14,687 nucleotides of DNA from Actinomycetota bacterium (GTDB taxonomy: Bacteria > Actinomycetota > Humimicrobiia > Humimicrobiales > Humimicrobiaceae), in contig JAQUMQ010000010.1 of the NCBI GenBank assembly GCA_028718045.1, forward strand, positions 1 through 14,687. The letters are read 5' to 3'. The translations under genes and the position numbers were made by a program. Positions 1 to 7,550 of this stretch are shown piece by piece; within the stretch, counting starts at the first letter, position 1, and each line of letters opens with the position of its first letter. Under the pieces are notes generated by a model. The model was not told the DNA's origin. It saw nothing but the letters and a program-made list of their open reading frames with translations, and did not search any database.

Positions 1-1
1 G

Positions 2-247
2 GGATATGGCTGGGTTCCTTTTGATGTAACTTCCGAAGACAATTTTATGCCAAAGACACTTTATCTCAACCTTGTGATGGAAAGAGGCTCAAGCTTTCTG
101 CATAAAAGTGTGACCATGGATTGGCACAGTTATTATTTTGATGGTTTCAATTATACTTGGGATGGAGAAGGCAAACCAGACGTGGAACAAGAAATCAGCT
201 ATAAGGTTTACGGATTAAATTCCAAAGATTTAAGCATATACAATTGA
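2..247 (+). CDS. Transglutaminase-like protein, C-terminal fragment (5' truncated by window edge)
   Basis: The reading frame is open from the first bases of the window to a TGA at 245-247, giving 81 visible residues; the true start lies outside. The fragment opens with GYGWVPFDVT. This matches the end of the transglutaminase-like (papain-fold) core, where a Gly-Trp-Val-Pro-x-Asp stretch carries the Asp of the Cys-His-Asp triad (here the D encoded at 23-25). The Cys and His motifs would lie upstream and cannot be checked. The remaining residues are rich in Tyr, Trp and Asp and look like the short tail that follows the core in these proteins. Bacterial members of this family are often exported or membrane-attached proteins of unclear substrate, acting as proteases or peptide/amide hydrolases. 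An ATG at 47 is internal and not a start. The next gene is on the opposite strand, so this is the end of a plus-strand unit. Confidence 0.6.
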   Translation, partial: GYGWVPFDVTSEDNFMPKTLYLNLVMERGSSFLHKSVTMDWHSYYFDGFNYTWDGEGKPDVEQEISYKVYGLNSKDLSIYN

Positions 248-433
248 CAACCGTGCAAAATCCCAAGGCGGCCAACGCCGTATGTGAATTAGCTATCTAG
301 ACGATTTAATTTAGCTTCTGGCTCGGAAAATGGTTTATATATAGACAATTTATCGTCGAGTCGCATATAAAATCAGATATAATAAATAATGATATTCATG
401 CATGATAATAAAATAAATGAAACAAATAAAATA

Positions 434-476
434 AATAACACCGCCATCGTAAATCTTCGACAGCGGTGTTATTTTT
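434..476 (+). terminator. Rho-independent terminator after the transglutaminase-like gene
   Basis: A perfect 11-bp inverted repeat (AATAACACCGC at 434-444, GCGGTGTTATT at 463-473) encloses an 18-nt loop and runs into a T tract (472-476). The base of the stem is preceded by A-rich sequence, so it could also stop minus-strand transcripts arriving from the gene at 640-906. It lies about 190 nt after the upstream stop codon. The stretch from 248 to 433 holds no credible gene; it contains only a small GGCG/CGCC inverted repeat at 267-279 and a TCATGCATGA palindrome at 396-405. Confidence 0.7.
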
Positions 477-520
477 GAATTTTATGAGGTTTAAGCAATC
501 CCGATAAAAAAAGCATGAAA

Positions 521-548
521 CAAAAAAGTTCAACTAAATTATTTGAAC
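521..548 (-). terminator. Possible weak terminator of the DUF4190-like gene
   Basis: On the minus strand a 6-bp stem (GTTCAA/TTGAAC, 543-548 with 528-533) with a 9-nt loop is followed directly by TTTTTT (522-527). It lies about 90 nt beyond the stop codon of the minus-strand gene ending at 640. The stem is short and A+T-rich, so its efficiency is doubtful, and the stronger hairpin at 434-473 may do the job instead. Confidence 0.35.
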
Positions 549-639
549 AACGCTAAGTCTTAAATATCGCATTTATTCAATTATCGTTATGCCAAATCAT
601 ATTTCTCGCGTACATATTGCAAATTTTCTTTAAATGATT

Positions 640-906
640 TTATGAGATCGAACTCATGGCGTTTGCAAAACCGGCTAAAAGTACGGATGCCACTATTGCA
701 TATATTATCCATCCGATCAATGCCAGAATACCTAAAATCAATCCAGCAATGCTCATTCCCTTTCCGGCTGGGCTGGAAAGACCCTTTTTGATTTTGTTAA
801 GCTCTATCGCCGCAAGTATTATGGGGATTATTGCCAAACCAAGTATACCTGTTACCAGTGCAGCAATCGAAAGTCCGCTAGCACCCTGTTTTTGCACGTC
901 ATTCAT
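640..906 (-). CDS. DUF4190-like small two-helix membrane protein
   Basis: This 88-residue protein has two hydrophobic segments, roughly residues 11-33 and 50-80. They are joined by a short charged loop (ELNKIKKGLSSPAGKGMS), and no catalytic motif is visible. The pattern GLSIAALVTGILGL, then a loop, then GKGMSIAGLILGILALIG is typical of the DUF4190 family. In that family each hairpin repeats a Gly-x-x-Ile/Leu-Gly motif, and the biological role is not established. The start is supported by a good ribosome binding site on the minus strand (AAGGGAG about 6 nt before the ATG at 904-906). The gene stands alone: the next minus-strand gene upstream ends at 1253, beyond an extremely A+T-rich gap. The family call rests on pattern recognition of a short hydrophobic protein; function is unknown. 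Confidence 0.8.
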   Translation of the reverse strand: MNDVQKQGASGLSIAALVTGILGLAIIPIILAAIELNKIKKGLSSPAGKGMSIAGLILGILALIGWIIYAIVASVLLAGFANAMSSIS

Positions 907-1252
907 TTAAGTCTCCCTTCATTTTGTTTGATTTGGTTTTACTAATATTCTTTTATCAAGAATATTATTTTTAAAATAACTTATTTTTTATTTTAAAACT
1001 TATTATTAAAAATTATTAAAATATTATAATTTAGATAATAAATGATTATAGTATTTATATAAAATAAATTATAAATAAAAATATATATAAAAACAAAATA
1101 TTTTTTATAAATTCTAATAGAATTGTGTAATTATTTCAAATTTTATAAGCAAGAAATCTAATAAATTAAAATATTTGACAAATAATTACCTAATAAATAT
1201 AAAGACTTTTTTAATCCCGGATTTAAATATGTAAAAATATTATTAAATATTG
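907..1252. other. Extremely A+T-rich intergenic region upstream of the DUF4190-like gene
   Basis: No gene is visible. Between 961 and 1140 only 11 of 180 bases are G or C, far below the neighbouring coding regions. A perfect 9-bp inverted repeat with a 5-nt loop (AATATTCTT at 944-952, AAGAATATT at 958-966) lies 38 bp upstream of the minus-strand start at 906. It could be an operator in that promoter or a weak hairpin. The region also separates the DUF4190-like gene from the exonuclease gene whose stop codon is at 1253. Confidence 0.6.
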
Positions 1253-1867
1253 TTAATTTTTTGTTGTGTGGTCAGATCGGATTTGGGTAATATTTACTTT
1301 CAAGCGTTTCTCGAATTTTGTTGTTTTCAGATTAATTTTTTTCATAAGTTCATCAAAGTCATTTGCCTGCATTTTTTTTGAAGCTTCGATTGCTATTTTT
1401 GCACAAGCCATCGCGTCGTCTCGTGCATTATGATGTCTGAAACTGAAATTCAAATGGCCGGCTACCGTATCCAGTTTATAATTTTCGAAGTTTTTCCAGA
1501 CTTTTCTTGACAGATTAACCGTGCAGGCATAACTTAATTCGGGATAATCTAACTGGTATACATCAAGAAGCTTTCTTAAAACTTCGGTGTCAAAGCTTGC
1601 ATTATGAGCAATTACTATATTGCCTTCGAGATATTTTTTAATGGTTGGCCATAACCTGAAGAATTCAGGCTTCTTTTTTACATCTTTTTCTGATATTCCG
1701 TGTATGTAGGTATTGAAAGGTCTGAAGTATAATTCCGGAGGCTTAATAAGCCAGTGCATGTTTTTTATTATTTTGTTGTCTTCGATTATTGCCATTCCAA
1801 GAGCGCAAGCACTTGAAAGTTTTTCATTGGCAGTTTCAAAATCTATCGCGGTCAGCCTGCTATTCAT
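1253..1867 (-). CDS. DEDDh 3'-5' exonuclease (DnaQ / RNase T superfamily)
   Basis: This 204-residue protein is a stand-alone exonuclease of the DnaQ-like fold, expected to remove nucleotides from 3' ends of DNA or RNA with two metal ions. All three Exo motifs are visible. Exo I is AIDFETAN (Asp9, Glu11), Exo II is IAHNASFDTEVL (Asp93), and Exo III is HHNARDDA (His146, Asp151 in an H-x4-D arrangement, which defines the DEDDh subgroup). The fold ends around residue 165; the last 40 residues are a Lys-rich tail of unknown role. No polymerase, helicase or BRCT domain is attached, so it is not a full PolC-type protein. It could be a proofreading subunit, an oligoribonuclease-like enzyme or a repair nuclease; the sequence alone does not decide. 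No strong ribosome binding site precedes the ATG at 1865-1867, so the start is less certain. A 155-nt gap separates it from the upstream minus-strand gene. Confidence 0.9.
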   Translation of the reverse strand: MNSRLTAIDFETANEKLSSACALGMAIIEDNKIIKNMHWLIKPPELYFRPFNTYIHGISEKDVKKKPEFFRLWPTIKKYLEGNIVIAHNASFDTEVLRKLLDVYQLDYPELSYACTVNLSRKVWKNFENYKLDTVAGHLNFSFRHHNARDDAMACAKIAIEASKKMQANDFDELMKKINLKTTKFEKRLKVNITQIRSDHTTKN

Positions 1868-1916
1868 TATTTAATTTTACTTTCATGGAATATGTAATAA
1901 CTAGCTTAATAGTATC

Positions 1917-1938
1917 ATATTATTTGTTTTAATAATAT
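1917..1938. repeat. A+T-rich inverted repeat upstream of the exonuclease gene
   Basis: A perfect 8-bp inverted repeat (ATATTATT at 1917-1924, AATAATAT at 1931-1938) with a 6-nt loop lies 50-71 bp upstream of the exonuclease start and downstream of the gene ending at 2023. It could be an operator or a weak terminator; there is no G+C in the stem and no clear T tract. Confidence 0.3.
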
Positions 1939-2022
1939 TACGGCTACTTAAGAAATATATTGTTTTTTGTTATTGTATTTATTAACTACAAACACAGCTT
2001 GCATACATACTGCTGGATTAAA

Positions 2023-2505
2023 CTAACAATCCTGTTTATCTTTACCTATCAATTCCAAGACTTTTTCGGCAGCAAAAGCGACGAATTCGGGACAGACTTG
2101 CTCATGTATTTTATAATTCGAGAACTTATCTTGCCCTTCTTTTGTCAGGAGATTGCATCCAGTCAAGTCTCTGCATGTCGTATGCTCAAACTTTCTTTTA
2201 AACTCTTTCATAAGCAATGCTATCTTGGCATATATTCTTGCTTTTGATTCATTGTCTTTTGGATCAGTTCTTCCTTCCGCCATACCCATAGCAATGATGG
2301 CTCCGCTTAATGCTCCGCAGATATCTCCATGTTTCCCTACTCCCGCACCAAAACCTGCAGCAGCTTTTGGTATTAAGGAAGATTTTATTTTCAATTTCTT
2401 TGCTACTGCAGCCAGCACGGATTCGGCACAATTAAATCCTGAAGAAAAATTGGCTTTGGCAGTTTCCTTCACACAAGCATCTTGGCATTTCATTACTTTT
2501 TCCAT
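2023..2505 (-). CDS. C_GCAxxG_C_C family putative redox protein
   Basis: This 160-residue protein belongs to the C_GCAxxG_C_C family (TIGR01909 type), found mostly in anaerobes and thought to be redox-active through its conserved cysteines; no reaction is established. The family signature is clear in order: FNCAESVL near residues 24-31, then GFGAGVGKHGDICGALSGAIIA around 50-72, then a Cys pair in CRDLTGCNL around 110-118, and CPEFVAFAAEKV near the C-terminus. No signal peptide or membrane segment is present, so it is probably cytoplasmic; the length is normal for the family. The first Met is supported by GTGAGGG about 5 nt before the ATG at 2503-2505, although a Met at residue 5 is possible. 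A divergent promoter region separates it from the plus-strand gene at 2791. Confidence 0.88.
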   Translation of the reverse strand: MEKVMKCQDACVKETAKANFSSGFNCAESVLAAVAKKLKIKSSLIPKAAAGFGAGVGKHGDICGALSGAIIAMGMAEGRTDPKDNESKARIYAKIALLMKEFKRKFEHTTCRDLTGCNLLTKEGQDKFSNYKIHEQVCPEFVAFAAEKVLELIGKDKQDC

Positions 2506-2551
2506 TATTCCCTCACTTCTTTTATATTTGATAATGAGTCCAAGTTTTCAA

Positions 2552-2581
2552 TAAATACCACACATAAAATGTTGTTGTCAA
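2552..2581 (-). promoter_or_regulatory. Possible promoter of the C_GCAxxG_C_C gene
   Basis: On the minus strand a perfect TTGACA (2576-2581) is followed after 18 bp by a weak -10 (TATTTA, 2552-2557). That places a transcript start roughly 40 nt before the ATG. The -35 is convincing, but the -10 matches only half of the consensus. Confidence 0.3.
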
Positions 2582-2595
2582 GCTTTTTAAACCTA

Positions 2596-2624
2596 TTGAC
2601 ATAATACATAAATTTAAATTAAAT
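2596..2624 (+). promoter_or_regulatory. Possible promoter of the 2791 / flavin reductase-like gene pair
   Basis: A perfect TTGACA (2596-2601) is followed after 17 bp by TTAAAT (2619-2624), a partial -10. It diverges from the minus-strand TTGACA 15 bp away, so the two promoters would be back to back. The leader from here to the ATG at 2791 would be about 160 nt of very A-rich sequence with no other gene. Confidence 0.35.
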
Positions 2625-2790
2625 AATTATGCTTTCATGTTATTATAAGTCCAAATTCAATATAGAAAAGAATATCGAAAAAAAATATAAAAAATTGTTG
2701 AAGAAAAAATTTAAAAAATTATTTTTAATTTCATGAATGAAAAACATCGATAAAAAATAATAATAACTTTTATCAGTAAGGAAAATTACA

Positions 2791-3828
2791 ATGTATGTCA
2801 AAAAAACATGGTCAGAAAAAAAACGGGGCATATATTTGGGTATTGCCGCAGTTTTGGTTACTTGTTTGATTGTCGGTACCGGTTGCTTTTACTCAAAATC
2901 TGATAAGAATTTATCCAAAGATACAGAAAATAAAGACCCGGTATCTACCGTGTCAAGCACTTCTTCGCTAAAAACAGTATCCGAAAATGAAACCGATAAC
3001 GACATTGCAACATCCGAAGAAGAGGAGACGGCTATATGTGCAAATGATAATGAGTTAAAAAACGAATTTGAAGAAATCCAAAACAGTAAAGCAGGTTTAA
3101 TAAAAATAATCGAGTTTTTGGAAAAAAATATTTCTTGTGCAAGCCGGTCTTTGGCAGATGAAATGATGTATTTTACCGTTCGGGAAGCTGCAAATGAACT
3201 GGAAGATTTTACTGATAATTATGCAGACAGCGATATACAAAATATTATCTTTGACGAATTCGAAGGTTCAACAGACCTTAATTTGCTGAAAACATCAAAA
3301 AATAAAAAACTTGCAGATCTTGCACAGTCAACCATAGATAGGAAATACAAACTATTTAGCTTGGAAGGTTTTATAACGCCCTTCGTCGACTACAAAGCTT
3401 ATGGTTTATATAGGCAATATATATCAGAGGAAATGAATGATTATATGGATATAATGCAGGCGGAATCCGACATGCCCTCTGCTGTCGACGCAGGAATCGC
3501 TGTTCCCATGGAAGAGTTTATTGACCGGATAATAAAATCATATGAATTTATTGCCGAGTATCCGGATTCGCCAAGAGCTGAGCAGATAAACGATATGAAA
3601 AACAGAAAAGTGTGGATTTATTTTGCCGGGATCGACAACACACCTGTATTCGACACCAAAGGCAATGTTTATCACGAAAGGCTTAAAGATTTTCGGGACA
3701 TGGAGAAGAAATACGAAGGAACGGAATTTGGAAATCAGATTAAAGAATACCTTGATTTGTTGATACTGGAGAATTATAAAAAAACCCAAAAAATAACTGA
3801 CTATCTTGATAAAATATTTAATTTATAA
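2791..3828 (+). CDS. Unrecognised exported or membrane-anchored helical protein
   Basis: This 345-residue protein is not recognised. A basic N-terminus (KKTWSEKKRG) leads into one hydrophobic stretch at about residues 14-31 that ends VGTGC (Cys32). This could be a lipoprotein signal, but Gly at position -3 and Thr at -2 fit the lipobox poorly, so an uncleaved single-helix anchor is equally likely. Residues about 34-83 are a Ser/Thr/Glu/Asp-rich, probably disordered linker. The remainder is predicted mostly helical, with stretches such as YEFIAEYPDSPRAEQIND and FRDMEKKYEGTEFGNQI. Those resemble the degenerate helical repeats (TPR-like) of envelope scaffold proteins. No catalytic motif is visible. 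The start is supported by AAGGA about 8 nt upstream. The flavin reductase-like gene begins 35 nt after the stop with its own ribosome binding site, so the two may be cotranscribed. Confidence 0.75.
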   Translation: MYVKKTWSEKKRGIYLGIAAVLVTCLIVGTGCFYSKSDKNLSKDTENKDPVSTVSSTSSLKTVSENETDNDIATSEEEETAICANDNELKNEFEEIQNSKAGLIKIIEFLEKNISCASRSLADEMMYFTVREAANELEDFTDNYADSDIQNIIFDEFEGSTDLNLLKTSKNKKLADLAQSTIDRKYKLFSLEGFITPFVDYKAYGLYRQYISEEMNDYMDIMQAESDMPSAVDAGIAVPMEEFIDRIIKSYEFIAEYPDSPRAEQINDMKNRKVWIYFAGIDNTPVFDTKGNVYHERLKDFRDMEKKYEGTEFGNQIKEYLDLLILENYKKTQKITDYLDKIFNL

Positions 3829-3863
3829 AATTTCAAATTAAAATCATCTTTAAGGAGCGGCAA

Positions 3864-4388
3864 ATGAAAGAATCAATAGGGAAATTCGAGCGCTTGTACC
3901 CCAATCCCGTAGTGCTTGTTTCATGTTCGGACGGTAAAAACGACAATATCATAACCTTGGCATGGGTAGGAACGGTTTGCAGTGATCCTCCGCTTATCTC
4001 GATTTCCATAAGGCCTTCGAGATATTCACATTCACTCATAAATTTTTCAAAGGAATTTATCGTCAACATTCCCGATGAAAAGATGGCAGCAGTTTGCGAT
4101 TTTTGCGGGACTAATTCAGGGAGAAATGTTGATAAATTTGAGAGGCTGAATCTGATAAAAGAAAAGCCTTTTGTCGTAAAAGCTCCTCTGATCAAAGAAT
4201 GTCCTATCGGTATCGAGTGTGTCGTAAGAAACGTAATCCATCTTGGGACCCATGATATGTTTATGGGAGAAGTAGTCAGCGTTGATGCAGAAAAGGATGT
4301 TATTTATTCGGATGCAGACATTGATTATAATAGGATTAGCACTTTGACTTATTTGATGGGAAAATACTTTAAAAATACCATGATTTGA
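3864..4388 (+). CDS. Flavin reductase-like FMN-binding domain protein (flavoredoxin type)
   Basis: This 174-residue single-domain protein has the split-barrel FMN-binding fold of the flavin reductase-like family. The characteristic block runs from NIITLAWVGTVCSDPPLISI through RPSRYSHSLI (about residues 28-60) and is followed by FIVNIPDEKMAAVCDFCGT. These motifs bind flavin and form the dimer interface in relatives such as flavoredoxins and NAD(P)H:flavin oxidoreductases. The C-terminal HDMFMGEVVSVDAE stretch is also typical. The protein is expected to be cytoplasmic; the electron donor and acceptor cannot be told from sequence, and roles from sulfur or oxygen-stress metabolism to flavin supply are possible. 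Cys residues in CDFCGTNSG are notable but not diagnostic. The start is well supported by AAGGAG at 3851-3856, 7 nt before the ATG. It lies 35 nt after the gene for the unrecognised anchored protein, so cotranscription is likely. Confidence 0.87.
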   Translation: MKESIGKFERLYPNPVVLVSCSDGKNDNIITLAWVGTVCSDPPLISISIRPSRYSHSLINFSKEFIVNIPDEKMAAVCDFCGTNSGRNVDKFERLNLIKEKPFVVKAPLIKECPIGIECVVRNVIHLGTHDMFMGEVVSVDAEKDVIYSDADIDYNRISTLTYLMGKYFKNTMI

Positions 4389-4456
4389 TATCGAACCGTA
4401 TATTTTTAAAATATAAAAATTACTTCATGGATATATAAATACCGGCTTCGGAAATT

Positions 4457-4488
4457 ATTTTAAGATATGAGGTGACATATCTTAAAAT
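4457..4488. promoter_or_regulatory. Perfect 13-bp hairpin/palindrome with a Shine-Dalgarno-like loop
   Basis: ATTTTAAGATATG (4457-4469) and CATATCTTAAAAT (4476-4488) are perfect inverted repeats around the 6-nt loop AGGTGA. There is no T tract after it, so it is a poor terminator for the gene ending at 4388. As DNA it could be an operator for a dimeric repressor. As RNA it would display GAGGUGA, a 7-nt match to the 16S anti-Shine-Dalgarno, in the loop region while pairing part of the ATG at 4487-4489. Which role applies is not decided by sequence. Confidence 0.5.
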
Positions 4489-4570
4489 GATGATGATATA
4501 TTTGGCAAAATCCAGGGGTAAATATCGAAAAAGCATTATAAAGACATGGTCATTGTTTTTGCATTTTTAA
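4487..4570 (+). CDS. Possible 27-codon leader ORF coupled to the lipid enzyme gene
   Basis: The frame begins with three consecutive ATG codons (4487, 4490, 4493) and encodes a 27-residue basic peptide (about MMMIYLAKSRGKYRKS and on). It ends with TAA at 4568-4570, a single base before the ATG of the downstream gene. A Shine-Dalgarno-like GAGGTGA sits at 4469-4475, but the distance to the first ATG (11 nt) is rather long and the region can fold into a hairpin. The downstream gene has no ribosome binding site of its own, which is what makes a coupled leader plausible. No similarity to a known peptide is recognised, and a chance ORF is quite possible. Confidence 0.25.
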   Translation: MMMIYLAKSRGKYRKSIIKTWSLFLHF

Positions 4571-4571
4571 A

Positions 4572-7367
4572 ATGTCATTATTAACCAAATTTTTGTCTGA
4601 GAGTTTTTCGGATAAAAACAAGAATAGAAGTTATGATATCTGCGACAAGTACAGGACTTTTAGATGGGAATATAACAAGATTTATATTTTTTCAAGAAAG
4701 TTAGCCTCTTTTTTAGTTCAAAGCGGCATCAATAAAGGCGATAAAATCATATTTAAAAGTCCCAATTGTCCTCAATGGGTGGTTGCTTTTATAGCATGCC
4801 TTAAAATGGGTTTTGTAATCGTACCCATAGACTGCAAAGCAAGCTTTGATTATGAGAAAAGCATAATAGCCAATATCAAGCCTAAATTTATTTTCTATTC
4901 AAAGGAAAATGAAACGTTTGACGAAATCAAATGCCTCATAAAAAATAGCGAACACGAAAAGGCAAGCAAAAGCAATTTTGATAAATCGTCAAAGACGATT
5001 AATTTCGGAAAAGCATCCGGCGCAGAAATAGAAAAGAATTTTTTATGCCGGCAGCCGGAATTAAAACCAAAAACCGGCTATGTCGAATTTGACGGCGAAG
5101 AAATACGGATAATGTTTTTCGAAGATCTGGAAAGGATTGTTCAACATCATGATTTCGGAAATGATTATTATGAAAAATATCAGGTGGATTGCAGTGACCT
5201 GGCGGAAATAGTTTTTACTTCCGGTTCGACTTCAAAACCTAAAGGAGTATTGCTTTCCCATAGGAACATAAGCTCCAATTTATCGGCGGCAAAACCTGTC
5301 ATAAAAAAATGGCAAAAAGTATTTAATCTGATAATCAACCCGAGGCTTTTAAGTCTAGTGCCTTTAAGCCATATGTACGGGCAAGCTATAGGTATCTTCA
5401 TTCCTTTGATGATAAAAAGCTCCGTTATTTTTTTAAACAGCATAAATCCCGAAGAGATATTAAAAGCGATAAAAAAGGAAAAGATATGCATACTCGGAGC
5501 TTTGCCGAAGTTGATTTCGTTAATTAAAAACAGGATAGTACGGAAATACGGCCTTGATTCGGATTCATTTAAGATGAAGTACAAAAGATTGAGGAATATA
5601 AGATGGTGGATAAGATTCCCTTTGTTTTTACCGTTAAAGATAAAAATCGGATGGAGGCTTATTGCAATAATATCAGGAGGAGCAGCAATAGATTTTGAAA
5701 CCGAAGATTTCTTCAGATGTCTTGCTTACAGCATTTTTCAGGGATACGGACTTACCGAAACAGCCCCGATGATAACTTTAACGGACCCTTCAAAAAACAA
5801 GAAAGGTTCTGTGGGAAGTTTTTTAAGCGGACAGGAAATAAAGATAATTGATGGCGAAATATATATAAGGGGAGAAAATGTCAGTACAGGATACTTTGAT
5901 CTTAAAAAACAAACCGTTAAAGAATTCGGGGATAGCTGGTTTAAAACCGGAGATATTGCCGAAGTCGACAGCGACGGCGATGTTTTTATAAAAGGAAGAA
6001 CCGACGACTTGATAATTCGACCTGATGGATTGAATATATATCCTTATGATATAGAAAATGTGCTCAAATCAGTTTCGGGCATCATAAAAGATTGCGCAGT
6101 ATTTGACATAAAGCAGTCGGATATTTATAAAAACGGCAATAATGCTGCCATTCAAAAAATTCATGCAGTTTTGCTTATAGATTTTGAAAATCATCCAAAT
6201 GTAAGCGAGACGGAGTTAAACGAACTTATCGGAAAGGCAAATGGCAAACTTAATGCCTATCAGAAAATAGACAGCTTCAGCATATGGCATGAGGTAGATT
6301 TTCCCAGGACTTTTACTTTAAAACCAAAAAAAACCGAAATAAAAAGGGTTATACTGGAAAAGCTAAAAAAAGAAAATAAATTTGTTTTGGGAAGAAAGCA
6401 AGATATAGGTTATGAGGAATTTGAAGAATCACAGGAAAGTCAACTATATGATATTGTAAATTCTTTTCACAGAATAACCAGGCAAGATATAAGCAATAAG
6501 GAAAATGTCAATCTCCGGGATGATCTGGGATTTGACTCTTTGGATATAATTGAGCTTGAAAGCGCAATCGAAGAAAAATTTGACATGGAACCGGGCATAG
6601 CCAACATCACAAAAGATATGAACTTGAGAGACATTGAAAACCTGGTTAAAAACCAGCCCGAAAAGGCATATAAAATACCATTTTTTAGCTTTCCATACAG
6701 TATTTTCTTCGTGATTTTAAGAACAATATTCCAGACCGTTTATTTTCCTTTTTTTTCAATACTGTATAGAAGAAAATATTCGCAAAGAGAATTTTTGAAA
6801 AATTTAAAAGAGCCGACAATTTTTATTTCAAATCACGTATCACTCATAGATACTTTTGTAATTTTATATTCGCTGCCTATGAAGATAAGGGTAAAGCTTA
6901 CCACCGTAATGTCTATAGAACACCATTTCCTTAATTATTTCAAAGGATCGGGGAACTTTCTCAGGCGTTTTTTTGAAGCATTGGGATTTTATATTTTTAT
7001 ATGTTTTATTTTAAATGTCGTGCCTTTGTCGAGAACTCACGGATTTAAGCAAAGCTTCGAAAACATAGGTGCTTTGATTGATAAGGGATGGAACGTTTTG
7101 ATATTTCCGGAAGGCTCGATTACCGTCAACGGGAATATAAAACCATTCGAGTCCGGCATAGGGATAATTGCAAAAGATATGCGAGTGCCAATAGTTCCAA
7201 TCAGAATAGACGGCTTGCGAGACCTGCTGCACAATGGCATTCTGCCTATCGGTCATTTGCCGAAAATTCCTCCGGTAACAATAACTTTTGGAAAACAAAT
7301 CGAAATAAGCAAAGGCAGCTATCAGGAAATAGCAAAAAATTTGAGGGAAACAGTCATTAATTTATGA
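4572..7367 (+). CDS. Acyl-activating enzyme / acyl carrier / acyltransferase three-domain fusion
   Basis: This 931-residue protein joins three lipid-related domains. Residues about 10-610 are an AMP-binding (acyl-CoA/acyl-ACP synthetase) domain. It carries the phosphate loop TSGSTSKPKG (216-225), GYGLTET (391-397), WFKTGD (456-461) and the C-terminal PRTxxxK with the expected catalytic Lys584. Residues about 625-695 are a phosphopantetheine carrier domain with LGFDSLDII; Ser656 would carry the prosthetic arm. Residues about 720-931 are a PlsC-type acyltransferase with NHVSLID (His755-x4-Asp760), FPEGS (845-849) and VPIVPIRIDG (872 onward). The inferred job is to activate a fatty acid, load it on the built-in carrier and pass it to a glycerophospholipid, as Aas does with free ACP. 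Hydrophobic stretches near 697-728 and 795-810 suggest membrane attachment. The ATG at 4572 is the only ATG after the in-frame stop at 4539 before conserved sequence, but it has no Shine-Dalgarno. Confidence 0.9.
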   Translation: MSLLTKFLSESFSDKNKNRSYDICDKYRTFRWEYNKIYIFSRKLASFLVQSGINKGDKIIFKSPNCPQWVVAFIACLKMGFVIVPIDCKASFDYEKSIIANIKPKFIFYSKENETFDEIKCLIKNSEHEKASKSNFDKSSKTINFGKASGAEIEKNFLCRQPELKPKTGYVEFDGEEIRIMFFEDLERIVQHHDFGNDYYEKYQVDCSDLAEIVFTSGSTSKPKGVLLSHRNISSNLSAAKPVIKKWQKVFNLIINPRLLSLVPLSHMYGQAIGIFIPLMIKSSVIFLNSINPEEILKAIKKEKICILGALPKLISLIKNRIVRKYGLDSDSFKMKYKRLRNIRWWIRFPLFLPLKIKIGWRLIAIISGGAAIDFETEDFFRCLAYSIFQGYGLTETAPMITLTDPSKNKKGSVGSFLSGQEIKIIDGEIYIRGENVSTGYFDLKKQTVKEFGDSWFKTGDIAEVDSDGDVFIKGRTDDLIIRPDGLNIYPYDIENVLKSVSGIIKDCAVFDIKQSDIYKNGNNAAIQKIHAVLLIDFENHPNVSETELNELIGKANGKLNAYQKIDSFSIWHEVDFPRTFTLKPKKTEIKRVILEKLKKENKFVLGRKQDIGYEEFEESQESQLYDIVNSFHRITRQDISNKENVNLRDDLGFDSLDIIELESAIEEKFDMEPGIANITKDMNLRDIENLVKNQPEKAYKIPFFSFPYSIFFVILRTIFQTVYFPFFSILYRRKYSQREFLKNLKEPTIFISNHVSLIDTFVILYSLPMKIRVKLTTVMSIEHHFLNYFKGSGNFLRRFFEALGFYIFICFILNVVPLSRTHGFKQSFENIGALIDKGWNVLIFPEGSITVNGNIKPFESGIGIIAKDMRVPIVPIRIDGLRDLLHNGILPIGHLPKIPPVTITFGKQIEISKGSYQEIAKNLRETVINL

Positions 7368-7550
7368 CAGCTATAATAAATTCATAAATCATTGCGAGTT
7401 TACGAATATTGCGATATATGATTATAAACCATTATAAACCTTTTGATATTTTGCTGAACCGAAATGTTTTTATTGATGGGAATGATTTCATTAATAATTA
7501 TATCAAATGAATATTAGGCAAGAAAAAATAAGAATAAAAAAATCGACATG
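7368..7550. other. Convergent intergenic gap
   Basis: No gene is visible between the two convergent genes. It holds a tandem duplication of ATTATAAACC (7421-7440) and a weak A+T-rich hairpin (TTATTGATG with CATTAATAA, one G-U pair, near 7469-7497). The hairpin may act as a modest terminator; there is no strong G+C-rich stem. Confidence 0.35.

Noticed and set aside
1960..2247. A 95-residue plus-strand frame
   Set aside because: It is largely antisense to the C_GCAxxG_C_C gene, with no ribosome binding site and no recognisable family.
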